From Terriglobia bacterium (lineage in GTDB: Bacteria; Acidobacteriota; Terriglobia; Bryobacterales; Bryobacteraceae), in assembly GCA_020073445.1 (NCBI GenBank), contig JAIQFE010000003.1, forward strand, positions 62,001 to 126,000: a stretch of DNA of 64,000 nucleotides. Direction: 5' to 3'. Shown piece by piece: positions 27,130 to 35,859 of this stretch. Every line of letters starts with the position of its first letter. The stretch's first letter is position 1. The notes beneath the pieces were generated by a model. That model was not told the origin of the DNA. It did no database searches and worked only from the letters and a program-made list of their open reading frames with translations. Position numbers and translations under genes: made by a program.

Positions 27130-27786
27130 TTAACCCGCCGCCACCCACACCTTCGCGGCCGCGGCGCCGCCGAGCTGCACTGGCTTGCGATCCACGCGAA
27201 GCGTCATAGTCTGGTCGTAATTCTTTCCGACCACTTTTAACTGCGCACCCGGGCGGATGCCGAGCCCGTTCAGGTACTCCAGAAGTTTGCGATCGCGCTC
27301 GAACACGCTCATGACGCGGACGCCGGCGCCTCCGGCAGCCTCATCCAGGGGAATCCAGCCACGCTCGCGGCGATCGCGCGGACGATCCCGGCCGACTCGA
27401 TTGCCGTGAGGGCAAGCCTCCCCGTCGCCCAGCTTGTCCAATAGCTTGCGTTCGAAATCCGCCGAGACGGCGTGCTCCAGTTGCTCCGCCTCGTCATGGA
27501 CCTTGTACCACTCCATTCCAAAAACTTCCGTCAGCATCCGCTCGATCAGGTGATGCCGGTTGAGCACGCGATTGGCGATCTCGCGCCCGTCGCGGGTGAG
27601 GCTGAGCTCGCCCGATGCCGCGACACGAATCAACCCATCGCGCTTTAACCGGCGAATCGCCATGGTGACGGCGGGAGCCGATACCTCCAGCCACCGTGCC
27701 AGAGTCGCGGCGATGACGGTTTCGCCCTCGCTTTCGGCTTCGGCAATGGCCTTGAGGTAGTTCTCCTTGGAGATGGTGATCTGCAC
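27130..27786 (-). CDS. DtxR/MntR-family metal-dependent regulator
   Basis: A 218-residue repressor. The N-terminal winged helix reads ISKENYLKAIAEAESEGETV, then VSAPAVTMAIRRLKRDGLI. The dimerisation and metal-binding part has NRHHLIERMLTEVFGMEWYKVHDEAEQLEH, with the expected His and Glu ligands. A FeoA-like SH3 domain is at the C-terminus (LNGLGIRPGAQLKVVGKN). The start is GTG 27786. It ends 11 bases before the DUF423 gene. Divergent from the M28 peptidase gene. Confidence 0.88.
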   Translation of the reverse strand: MQITISKENYLKAIAEAESEGETVIAATLARWLEVSAPAVTMAIRRLKRDGLIRVAASGELSLTRDGREIANRVLNRHHLIERMLTEVFGMEWYKVHDEAEQLEHAVSADFERKLLDKLGDGEACPHGNRVGRDRPRDRRERGWIPLDEAAGGAGVRVMSVFERDRKLLEYLNGLGIRPGAQLKVVGKNYDQTMTLRVDRKPVQLGGAAAAKVWVAAG

Positions 27787-27825
27787 GCTATCCGAAATTG
27801 TAATATGGACTCCAAGAAGGTGCTC

Positions 27826-29580
27826 ATGACCACGACGCGCCGCATCCGAGTTTTAGAGGCAGCTGAAAAAGGGGACAGACCGCTCTGTCCACTCCCACGA
27901 TTGAACGCGAGGTCCGCGCCTTACGCGAGGGGACAGAGTAGTCTGTCCCCCTTTTTCTTAATTGCCCTGGTGTTGCTGCCGCTTCAGGCGGAGGAGCACG
28001 TCGACCTGAACGCGATCCATAAGATCCGGGAAGAAGCCTTGCAGAATTCCAAGGTGATGGACCACGTCTTCCAGCTCAGCGACGTTTATGGCCCCCGCCT
28101 GACGAACTCGCCCGGCTTCTTTGCCGCGGCCGACTGGGTGGTCAAACAGCTGAAGGAGTGGGGCATTGAAGGGCACGAGGAGAAGTGGGGTCCGTTCGGC
28201 CGAGGCTGGACGTACACGCACTTTTCTGCGAACCTGATCGAGCCGCAATACGCGCCCCTGATCGGGTTTCCGCTGGCTTATTCTCCGGGGACCAATGGCA
28301 CCGTGACTGGTGAGGCGATGGTCGCCAACATCGCCGCCGAATCCGACTTCGACAAGTACAAGGGCATGCTGAAGAACAAGATTGTGTTCATGGGCGTCGG
28401 ACGGGAACTGACTATGATTACGACGTCCCAGGGCCAACGCTACACCGACGACGAGCTCGCCAAGCTGAGTCTCGCCGCGGATGACGGTGGGCGCGGCGCT
28501 GCGCCGGGGACAGTGGCATTGGGCGATGGCCGGGGAGGCCGTGGAGGTCGAGGGGGCCAGGCTGCTCCAGGGGGTCTGACGCCCCAGCAGCAGTTCCAGA
28601 ACCAGCTCAACAAATTTCTCAAGGACGAAGGTGTGGCCGTCGTGGTCCGCCTGGGCGGCGGCCAGAGCAGTGGAGGCACCGTCTTCGGCCAGGCCGCCGG
28701 AACACGCGACATCAAGGATCCCGTTCCGCCTCCCACTGTCGCGCTGACGCCGGAGCACTACAATCGCGTCCTGCGTCTCCTCGATAACAAAATTCCCGTC
28801 AAGCTGGAATTCGAAATCCAGGCGAAATTCCTGGACGACCGCACCGATTCCGTGAACGTCATCGGCGAGATTCCGGGCGGACGCAAGCGCGATGAGATCG
28901 TGATGATCGGCGCGCACCTGGATAGCTGGCAGGGAGGCACGGGAGCCACCGACAACGCGGCCGGCTGCGCCGTGATGATCGAGGCGTTGCGTATTCTCAA
29001 GACGCTCAATCTGCCCATGGATCGCACCGTTCGCATGGCCTTGTGGAGCGGGGAAGAGCAGGGCCTGCTGGGTTCGCACGCCTATGTCGACGAGCATTTC
29101 GCGAAACGCGAGGATATGAAACTAAAGCCCGAGCATGCCAAGCTGGCCGGCTATTTCAATGTCGATAATGGCAGCGGAAAGATTCGCGGCATCTATCTGC
29201 AGGGCAATGACGCCATGCGGCCCGTTTTCGAAGCGTGGTTCAAGCCATTTGAGGACCTCGGCGCCGGGACCATCAGCATCCGCAACACCACCGGCACCGA
29301 TCATCAAAGCTACGACGCGGTAGGCCTGCCGGGCTTCCAGTTCATTCAGGACGGCCTTGAGTACAATTCGCGAACGCACCATTCCAACATGGATGTATAC
29401 GACCGCGTACAGCGCGCAGATATGGCCCAGATGGCGGCGATCGTAGCGTCGTTCGTGTACCAGGCGGCGAATCGTGACGAAATGCTGCCTCGTAAACCGC
29501 TGCCGAAGCCACAGCCTCCGCAGAATGGCGCGCCGGCCAATGGCACTCCGGCAAACGGCACGCCCGCGTCGGCGAATTAG
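27826..29580 (+). CDS. Exported M28-family metallopeptidase
   Basis: A 584-residue secreted di-zinc peptidase. Zinc ligands are visible in IGAHLDSWQGG (HxD), ATDNAAG and WSGEEQGLLGS (catalytic Glu pair), with a later His in TGTDHQSYDAVG. A PA-like insert lies around residues 170-280 and contains a Gly/Arg-rich stretch (GRGGRGGRGG). The ATG at 27826 has AAGG five bases upstream. The signal peptide is split by a 93-bp palindromic element (27865-27957) that adds 31 residues between MTTTRRIRVLEAA and LIALVLLPLQA. The C-terminus is Pro/Ala/Asn-rich (ANGTPANGTPASAN). Confidence 0.88.
   Translation: MTTTRRIRVLEAAEKGDRPLCPLPRLNARSAPYARGQSSLSPFFLIALVLLPLQAEEHVDLNAIHKIREEALQNSKVMDHVFQLSDVYGPRLTNSPGFFAAADWVVKQLKEWGIEGHEEKWGPFGRGWTYTHFSANLIEPQYAPLIGFPLAYSPGTNGTVTGEAMVANIAAESDFDKYKGMLKNKIVFMGVGRELTMITTSQGQRYTDDELAKLSLAADDGGRGAAPGTVALGDGRGGRGGRGGQAAPGGLTPQQQFQNQLNKFLKDEGVAVVVRLGGGQSSGGTVFGQAAGTRDIKDPVPPPTVALTPEHYNRVLRLLDNKIPVKLEFEIQAKFLDDRTDSVNVIGEIPGGRKRDEIVMIGAHLDSWQGGTGATDNAAGCAVMIEALRILKTLNLPMDRTVRMALWSGEEQGLLGSHAYVDEHFAKREDMKLKPEHAKLAGYFNVDNGSGKIRGIYLQGNDAMRPVFEAWFKPFEDLGAGTISIRNTTGTDHQSYDAVGLPGFQFIQDGLEYNSRTHHSNMDVYDRVQRADMAQMAAIVASFVYQAANRDEMLPRKPLPKPQPPQNGAPANGTPANGTPASAN
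27865..27957. repeat. REP-like double-hairpin element inserted in the M28 gene
   Basis: The outer ends GAAAAAGGGGACAGAC (27865-27880) and its reverse complement (27941-27957, one extra base) form inverted repeats. Two inner hairpins are perfect: GGACAGA-CCGC-TCTGTCC (27873-27890) and GGGGACAGA-GTAG-TCTGTCCCC (27929-27950). The length, 93 bases, is 31 whole codons and contains no stop in the reading frame. The structure matches repetitive extragenic palindromes of the kind mobilised by RAYT transposases. Confidence 0.75.
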
Positions 29581-29601
29581 GCCGCGCACGGCTCAGTCGG
29601 C

Positions 29602-29802
29602 TTAGCGCTTAGTTTGTTTCTTCTGTGGGAAGCCGGCCTTCAAGGCGGCGCGGAAGCTGTTATTGGCACTCTTCAGGCAGCTATGGATCTCTTCGCCGTC
29701 GAGAAGCTTGGTTTCATCGATCTGGTTCAAGGAAGCCTGGATCGACTGAATCTTCAACATGCTATCCGTGATGACTTCGCGCTCGAGTTTGGTTAAAGGC
29801 AT
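29602..29802 (-). CDS. Small helical protein, unknown function
   Basis: A 66-residue soluble protein, MPLTKLEREVITDSMLKIQS onward, mostly helical with a Leu/Ile-rich first half. Family not recognised, although such short acidobacterial proteins are common as hypotheticals. ATG 29802 lies inside the end of the upstream gene (41-base overlap), which suggests translational coupling. The basic tail (FPQKKQTKR) is in contrast to the acidic middle. Confidence 0.55.
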   Translation of the reverse strand: MPLTKLEREVITDSMLKIQSIQASLNQIDETKLLDGEEIHSCLKSANNSFRAALKAGFPQKKQTKR

Positions 29803-30064
29803 TAAAGTCCGAGCAGCCGTGCGTTTCCACGTGGCGCAGATAGGCATACTTCGCGGACAGCTTCCTCTCATTGGCCATGTGGATCAGGATGTCGAAACGG
29901 CAACTCTCAAAGTCACCGTCGAGAATCGCAAACCATTGCTGCTCGTGTAGCTCCAGGAGCTCACGAACCGCGGCGCCGAAGCTCTCCAGACAGCGGGCAT
30001 GTTCCTGACAGCCAGCCAGTGCCGGCACCGCGTCGGCGCTTCGTCGCGAATTATCGACATCCAT
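29762..30064 (-). CDS. Small soluble protein, unknown function, paired with the next gene
   Basis: A 100-residue protein with pattern LLELHEQQWFAILDGDFESCRFDILIHMANERK and a conserved-looking His/Cys C-terminal part (RHVETHGC). Mainly helical. ATG 30064 is chosen because GAGGG lies 8 bases upstream; the frame extends to 30130 with weaker starts. The last 41 bases overlap the next gene on the same strand. Function unknown; the HEQQW and HMANER motifs would make it searchable. Confidence 0.6.
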   Translation of the reverse strand: MDVDNSRRSADAVPALAGCQEHARCLESFGAAVRELLELHEQQWFAILDGDFESCRFDILIHMANERKLSAKYAYLRHVETHGCSDFNAFNQTRARSHHG

Positions 30065-30210
30065 CGCTTTAGCCCTCGCCTCCGCCCGACTCGGATGCAA
30101 TCGGCTGGCCAGAGCATCCATCCTTCGCAACGCATTGTGAATACAGTGTTTAGGACGTCTAGCCTGGAGTCTTTTTCGTCAGTAAAAAAGACTATCTGTG
30201 CACTTCGTGC

Positions 30211-31427
30211 CTAGGTGTGGAAACTCATACCGGCGAAGCTGACCACGCTCTGCGGGTCGATGTTCCACTGCTGGTAGTGCAGCAGGCTGCCGCGGATGTC
30301 CGGTATCGCGCGCAAGAACGTGTAGATCGGCGATGAGCCGCACCACTTGAGATCGTCGTTTCCGTGATCGCGATTCTCCCGCACTTGTTCCCAGAAACCG
30401 GCCGCATCGCCTTGCTCCATACGCTCGATGCGCAGGCGGTCCCGCCGCGCGACGTCCTCCATCTCTCCCCGATCCGCGGCAGCCTCGAAGCCGTCTCCAT
30501 ACCTGCGGCCCATATGCGCCATGTCGACGCCCAGTACCCATAGCAGCCGGTCGCCTTCGCGCGCGGCGATCTCACCCAGCGCTCCGATGGTTCTCCGCAC
30601 GGCCTCGTCGTCATCGGGCTGCGCGCCTGACTTCATGCCGCGCGAGAACGCTCCGCACAGAATCGGCAGCACCTTCACATTTGCCCCGAACAGGTGTTGC
30701 AGGAAGACCACCTGAAACTCGATGGAATGCTCAATCGAGTGGCAGTAGTCTTCCATTAACACTCCGTCTCCGGCAGCGCGCGCGATCTCATCGACCAGAG
30801 CCAGATTGGTGCTTGTCTCGCCGAAGGGCGTCACGAAGGCTTTCCGCGTGAGACCGAAACGGTCGGGATGCCCGTAGTGCGAAGTGCCCAGGACTACGAA
30901 CGTCTTTTCGGCGTCGGCCGGCGTGAGCGAAGCGTACGCGGCGCGATAGGAATCAATGCCGCCAAAGGGGCTCACATGCGGAGCCGCGATCGCCCGCACG
31001 CGACTCGTGTTCGCCGCCGCGGGGCCTCCCAGGTAGCCCCGCAGCGTGGACGTAAGCTCCGCGGGATTGTCGGGATAACCCGTGCCGGCATGTACGGACT
31101 CCCGCGTGGGCGCGTTGGCGAAATTGCGTTCGGCTGCTTCCTTGCGCTGGAAGAATTTCTCATCTTCCAGAAATCCCGCCTCGCTGAGCGTATCGATCAG
31201 GTGCTCTGCAGCCCGGTGACATCCAGATCCCCCGTCAGGCGAACCAGATGCTCCCGCAGATCGAGCGAGCTGTGATCGCCGTCGAAAAACGTCAGGCTTT
31301 CCACCAGCACCGGCGGGATGATCAGCGTCGCGTCGGAAAAGTAGAATGGATCGCGGATCAGAAGACCTGGTTTATCCTGAACGGGCGACGGCATGAAATC
31401 GAGTGTTGGGCGCAGGCGAGCCAGCAT
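30211..31427 (-). pseudogene. MEMO1/AmmeMemoRadiSam system protein B, frameshifted
   Basis: The C-terminal part (from about 31203 to 30211) is an extradiol-dioxygenase-fold MEMO protein: IAAPHVSPFGGIDSYRAAYA, VLGTSHYG, DYCHSIEHSIEFQVVFLQHL and VDMAHMGRRYGDG. The N-terminal part (MLARLRPTLDF from 31427, ending DLDVTGLQST) lies in another frame and stops at 31197-31199. Natural continuation would read LDVTGLQ, then HLIDTLSEAGFLEDEKF. Removing AG or restoring one base near 31203-31206 joins the two frames. Either a true pseudogene, a sequencing error, or a frameshift site. No AMMECR1 or radical SAM partner is nearby. Confidence 0.75.
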
Positions 31428-31478
31428 CGGGAACCACCAGATCCCAAGCATACCGCGGCGTTAGCGTACCTTAAAGAC

Positions 31479-33278
31479 TTGGACGAATATCGAAAGCGCC
31501 TGGACCGCTGGCGTACGGAACACGCCCGGAATGAACTGCTGCATCGGCGGCTGGGAAACGCTCGCCTGATCAGCGGACTCTTGCTGGTGGCGGTCGCCGC
31601 TATCTCGCTGGGCGCTGGAAGAATGTCGCCTTGGTGGTTATTGCTGCCGGTCGTCGCGCTCATCGTGCTGGTGGTGATTCACGACCGCGTGGATCGCGAC
31701 CTGCGCCGGGCAGCGCGCGGAATCGCATACTACGAGCGCGCGTTAGGGCGTCTCGATAACCGGTGGATCGGCGCCGGCAATCAGGGCGAGCGTTTCCGCG
31801 ACCCTCGCCACGTATTCGCCGACGATCTGGACCTGTTCGGCCGCGGATCGCTGTTTGAACTGCTCTCTACCGCGCGCACTCGCATGGGAGAACGCGTGCT
31901 GGCAGGCTGGCTGTTGACGCCGGGTGATCCCGAAGAGGTCGCCGCGCGCCAGGAATCGGTCAAAGAACTTCGTCCCCGCATCGATTTGCGTGAGGAGATC
32001 GCGATGATGGGCGAAGACCTCCGCGCCGCGCTGGACGATCGCAGGCTGGGCGAGTGGGGAAACGAGCCTGCCGTCATTTTCTTCCCCGGGGCCCGCTGGC
32101 TTGCGCTGATTCTGGCGATAGCGGCCGTCGTGACGGCGACCACCGTGCTGCTCGATCGGACCAGCCTCGTCCCGTTCTTGTTCGTCGTCCTGGGCGAGCT
32201 TATATTCATGATGGCCACCCATCGGGCGACCAGCCAGGTTGCCGGGAGTGTCGGCACGCCCGCGCACGAGTTGCGGTTGATCGCGCTGCTGCTGGAACGG
32301 CTGGAGCGGGAGCCATTCCGCTCGCCGGCGCTGGCTGGATTAAGGGAAAAGTTACTAGTGGAAGGCGTGCCCGCCACCCGCCAGATCCAGCGCTTGGTCG
32401 GTTTAGTCGATCGGCTCGATTGGGCGCGCAATCTCTTCTTTCGCATACCCGCGGCAGCGCTGGTCTGGATGCCGCAGTTCGCCATGGCGATCGAGAAGTG
32501 GCGCGTCCGCTACGGCCCGCATGTGGCCGGATGGGTGGCCGCGATCGGCGACTTTGAAGCCATGAGTTCGCTGGCGTGTTTCGCCTATGAGCGACCCGAT
32601 GCGGCATTTCCGGAGCTGGCGGATTCCTCAGAAGGGTTTTATGAGGCGCAGGGGCTCACGCATCCGTTGATTCCTGCGGCGGAGGCCATCGCGAACGACG
32701 TGAAGCTGGGCGGCGATACGCGGTCATCGCCGGAGAGCGATGTCAGGCTATGGATTATCAGCGGATCGAACATGTCGGGCAAGAGCACGCTCCTGCGCGC
32801 CGTGGGTCTGAGCGTCGTTCTGGCCTGGGCGGGTGCCCCCGTAACGGCGACCCGGTTGCGTCTTTCGCGATTACGGCTGGGCGCCTCGCTGCGCACCAGC
32901 GATTCGGTGACCGACCATCGCTCGCGGTTCTACGCCGAGATCAGCCGCTTGAAGGACGTCGTGGATCTGGCACGCTCCGGCGAGCCTCTGCTGTTTCTGC
33001 TGGACGAGCTGCTGAGCGGCACCAACTCGCATGATCGGAGGATCGGCGCACAAGCTCTGCTGATTGGATTAGTCGAGCGCGGCGCGATCGGTCTGGCCAC
33101 CACGCATGACCTGGCGCTGGCCGAGATTGCCGAACAACTCAAGGGCCGCGCGATCAATGTTCATTTCGAAGACCATCTGGAGGGCGGCGAGATCCGTTTC
33201 GATTATCATCTGCGTCCCGGTGTTGTCGCGCGGGGCAACGCCCTGGAACTGATGCGCGCGGTGGGTTTAGATGTCTGA
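31479..33278 (+). CDS. MutS-like ATPase with two membrane regions
   Basis: A 599-residue protein of the MutS/MutS2-related group. Two hydrophobic regions (about residues 30-70 and 205-240) are followed by core helices and a MutS ATPase: Walker A ISGSNMSGKST near residues 425-437, Walker B LLFLLDELLSGTNSHDR and the trans-loop TTHDLAL. It lacks the mismatch-recognition domain and the C-terminal Smr domain. Likely not classical mismatch repair. The start TTG at 31479 (reading MDEYRKRLDRW) is chosen by family pattern; it has no clear ribosome site and the frame is open upstream. Divergent from the MEMO gene. Confidence 0.8.
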   Translation: MDEYRKRLDRWRTEHARNELLHRRLGNARLISGLLLVAVAAISLGAGRMSPWWLLLPVVALIVLVVIHDRVDRDLRRAARGIAYYERALGRLDNRWIGAGNQGERFRDPRHVFADDLDLFGRGSLFELLSTARTRMGERVLAGWLLTPGDPEEVAARQESVKELRPRIDLREEIAMMGEDLRAALDDRRLGEWGNEPAVIFFPGARWLALILAIAAVVTATTVLLDRTSLVPFLFVVLGELIFMMATHRATSQVAGSVGTPAHELRLIALLLERLEREPFRSPALAGLREKLLVEGVPATRQIQRLVGLVDRLDWARNLFFRIPAAALVWMPQFAMAIEKWRVRYGPHVAGWVAAIGDFEAMSSLACFAYERPDAAFPELADSSEGFYEAQGLTHPLIPAAEAIANDVKLGGDTRSSPESDVRLWIISGSNMSGKSTLLRAVGLSVVLAWAGAPVTATRLRLSRLRLGASLRTSDSVTDHRSRFYAEISRLKDVVDLARSGEPLLFLLDELLSGTNSHDRRIGAQALLIGLVERGAIGLATTHDLALAEIAEQLKGRAINVHFEDHLEGGEIRFDYHLRPGVVARGNALELMRAVGLDV

Positions 33279-33293
33279 TAAAGTCGGATCATA

Positions 33294-33584
33294 GTGGCAA
33301 AACTCACCGATTCCCAGATTTCCGAAGGCTTAGCCAAGCTGCCAGACTGGAAGGTCGAGCACGGCAAGCTGCACCGCGAGTATAAATTTGCCGATTTCCC
33401 CCACGCGATCGGTTTCATGACCATCGCCGCGCCGTCGATCGAGAAGAACGACCACCATCCCGAGTGGGCCAACGTCTATAACAAGGTGACTGTCGATCTG
33501 GTAACCCACAGCGCCGGCGGTATCACGCAGAAGGACCTCGACCTGGCCACGCGGCTCGAGGGCATCGCCAAAAAACTCTTATGA
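33294..33584 (+). CDS. phhB: 4a-hydroxytetrahydrobiopterin dehydratase (pterin-4a-carbinolamine dehydratase)
   Basis: A 96-residue enzyme that recycles the pterin cofactor of aromatic amino-acid hydroxylases. The signature is NDHHPEWANVYNKVTVDLVTH, with the active-site His-His, and YKFADFPHAIGFM upstream. The start is GTG 33294. The stop overlaps the next ATG by four bases (ATGA), so it is translationally coupled to the beta-lactamase/NamZ gene. No phenylalanine hydroxylase is visible in the window. Confidence 0.9.
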   Translation: MAKLTDSQISEGLAKLPDWKVEHGKLHREYKFADFPHAIGFMTIAAPSIEKNDHHPEWANVYNKVTVDLVTHSAGGITQKDLDLATRLEGIAKKLL

Positions 33585-35809
33585 GATTGGTGCTGGCGGC
33601 GTTGTTATCAACGGGCCTTGCATCTTGTGCGTTCGCGCAATCTTTCGCCGGCTCTGCCGCGCTCGACACAGCCACCGAACAGGCCATCCGCGACGGCTTG
33701 ATCCCCGGCGCGGTCATCATCGTCGGCCGCGATGGAAAAATCGTCCATCGCAAGGCGTATGGCGCGCGGGCGCTGGTTCCCACCCGCGAATCCGCGACGC
33801 TCGACACCATTTATGACATCGCGTCGCTGACCAAGGTCGTCGCGACCACGCCATCCATCATGAAGCTCTATGAGCAGGGCAAGATCAAGCTCGACGATCC
33901 TGTGACCGCCTACCTGCCGGAGTTTCAGGGCGGCAAAAGCAACATCACCATTCGTAATCTACTGACGCATTATTCAGGGTTGCGCCCCGATCTCGACATC
34001 GACCCGGCGTGGAGCGGGTACGACACCGGCATTCGCAAGGCGCTTGTCGACAAGCCCGCCGGCCCGCCCGGAGTGAACTTCGTTTATAGCGACATCAACT
34101 TCGAGTTGTTGGGCGAGATCGTACGGCGTGTGAGCGGCCAGCCGCTCGACCAGTTCGCGCGCGCGCAGATTTTCGAACCGCTGGGGATGCGCGATACAAC
34201 GTTCAAGCCCGCGGCTTCGCTGATCGCGCGGATCGCGCCGACGGAGATCGATGTTGCAACGGGCAAACCGTGGCGAGGGGTCGTGCACGATCCCACCGCG
34301 CGCTACATGGGCGGCGTCGCCGGGCACGCTGGTGTGTTCTCGACCGCGGATGACCTCGCGCTGTATGCCCAAGCGATGCTGAGCGGCATCCTGTTCAAGC
34401 CGGCTACGGTCGAGCTGTTCACTTCGCCGGCGAGTCCGCCGGATCATCCGATCCTGCGCGGCCTGGGCTGGGATATCGACTCGCCGTATTCTTCGAATCG
34501 CGGCGATATCTTCCCGCGCGGCATATCCTACGGCCACACCGGCTTCACCGGCCCCGCGCTATGGATCGACCCGGCCAGCAAATCGTTCGTCGTGATCATG
34601 ACCAACCGCGTCCATCCCAAGGGTGGGCGCAGCATCAACGAATGGCGCCGGAGTATCGCGACGATCGCGGCACGCGGGTTGGGCCTCGGCCCAGCGAATC
34701 ACACGACGCTTACTGGCCTGGATGTTCTGGAACAGGAAGCCTTCGCATCGCTCAAGGGCAAACGCATTGGCCTGCTTACCAATCAGACCGGTGTCGACCG
34801 TCAGGGCCGCCGCAACGTGGACGTGATGCTCGCCGCGGGCGTGAAGGTGACGGCTCTGTTCGGCCCCGAGCATGGGATTGCCGGTACGCAGGATCAGCCT
34901 ACTGTTGCCGATTCGCGGGATCCAGCCACCGGGCTGCCGGTATTCAGCCTGTACGCGAATAGCCGGTTCCGCCTGACTCCCGAGATGCTGCGCGGCGTCG
35001 ACATGCTCGTGTTCGACATTCAGGACGTCGGGGTGCGTTTCTTTACATACAACTGCACCATGCTCTTCGCGCTCGAAGCTGCCGCCAAAGCGAATCTTCC
35101 GTTCTACGTGTTGGACCGCCCGGATCCGATCACAGGACTTCACGTCGAAGGTCCCATGCTCGATCCAGATTTGCAGGGCATCACGGGATGCTTCAGTCTG
35201 CCGGTGCGGCACGGGCTCACGCCGGGCGAACTTGCCACCATGGGAAACGCCGAACGCGGTGTTCATGCAGATTTGCACGTCGTCAAGATGCAGAACTGGG
35301 AGCGCGGCGACTGGTTCGATTCGACCGGTCTGCCGTGGGTGGATCCGTCGCCCAACATGCGCAGCCTCAATGCGGCGACGCTCTATCCCGGCCTGGCTCT
35401 GATCGAGTCGTCCAAGAACTATTCGGTGGGGCGGGGCACCGATGCTCCGTTCGAACAGATTGGCGCGGATTGGGTCCACGGCGTTGAGTTGGCGGACTTC
35501 CTGAACGGCCGCTACATCCCGGGCGTTCGTGTCTATCCCACGCACCTCACGCCCAAGACGGAAGGCGTGCGATTCGTCATCACCGATCGCAATCAATTCG
35601 ACTCGATCCGCCTGGGCCTGGAAGTCGCGTACGCTCTGCACAAGCTATATCCCGGCAAGATCGACTTCGAGCTGTCGAAGCAGTTGATCGGCAATCGTAA
35701 GGTGATCGACGCACTCAAAGCAGGCGACGATCCGCGGGTGATCGAGCAAGGCTTGATGAACGACATCGCAGCGTTCATGAATCGCCGCCGCCCCTTCCTT
35801 CTTTACTAA
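33581..35809 (+). CDS. Exported fusion: class C beta-lactamase-like domain plus NamZ/DUF1343 domain
   Basis: A 742-residue exported protein, signal peptide about 1-19 (ASCAFAQ). Residues about 25-360 are an AmpC/esterase-like serine hydrolase with SxxK in IASLTKVVATT, YxN-equivalent YSDINFELLGE and HTGFTGPALW. Residues about 375-742 are DUF1343, now known as NamZ exo-N-acetylmuramidase (GLLTNQTGVDRQGRRNVDVM, FGPEHGIAG, FDIQDVGVRFFTY, YNCTM). Together they could act on muropeptides: the second domain on the sugar end and the first on the peptide. Coupled to phhB by a four-base overlap. Confidence 0.88.
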   Translation: MRLVLAALLSTGLASCAFAQSFAGSAALDTATEQAIRDGLIPGAVIIVGRDGKIVHRKAYGARALVPTRESATLDTIYDIASLTKVVATTPSIMKLYEQGKIKLDDPVTAYLPEFQGGKSNITIRNLLTHYSGLRPDLDIDPAWSGYDTGIRKALVDKPAGPPGVNFVYSDINFELLGEIVRRVSGQPLDQFARAQIFEPLGMRDTTFKPAASLIARIAPTEIDVATGKPWRGVVHDPTARYMGGVAGHAGVFSTADDLALYAQAMLSGILFKPATVELFTSPASPPDHPILRGLGWDIDSPYSSNRGDIFPRGISYGHTGFTGPALWIDPASKSFVVIMTNRVHPKGGRSINEWRRSIATIAARGLGLGPANHTTLTGLDVLEQEAFASLKGKRIGLLTNQTGVDRQGRRNVDVMLAAGVKVTALFGPEHGIAGTQDQPTVADSRDPATGLPVFSLYANSRFRLTPEMLRGVDMLVFDIQDVGVRFFTYNCTMLFALEAAAKANLPFYVLDRPDPITGLHVEGPMLDPDLQGITGCFSLPVRHGLTPGELATMGNAERGVHADLHVVKMQNWERGDWFDSTGLPWVDPSPNMRSLNAATLYPGLALIESSKNYSVGRGTDAPFEQIGADWVHGVELADFLNGRYIPGVRVYPTHLTPKTEGVRFVITDRNQFDSIRLGLEVAYALHKLYPGKIDFELSKQLIGNRKVIDALKAGDDPRVIEQGLMNDIAAFMNRRRPFLLY

Positions 35810-35817
35810 GCGGAGCT

Positions 35818-35846
35818 TTGCCACCGGCGATCAGAGCCGCTATAAT
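35818..35846 (+). promoter_or_regulatory. Near-consensus promoter for the solute-binding protein gene
   Basis: TTGCCA at 35818-35823 and a perfect TATAAT at 35841-35846 are spaced by 17 bases. Transcription should begin around 35852-35854, only a few bases before the ATG at 35860, so the leader is very short. Confidence 0.7.
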
Positions 35847-35859
35847 CCCCACTGGCAAC

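Noticed and set aside
34559-35641. Minus-strand frame of 360 codons opposite the NamZ domain
   Set aside because: Antisense shadow of a clear protein domain; composition rich in His/Arg/Gly without family motifs.
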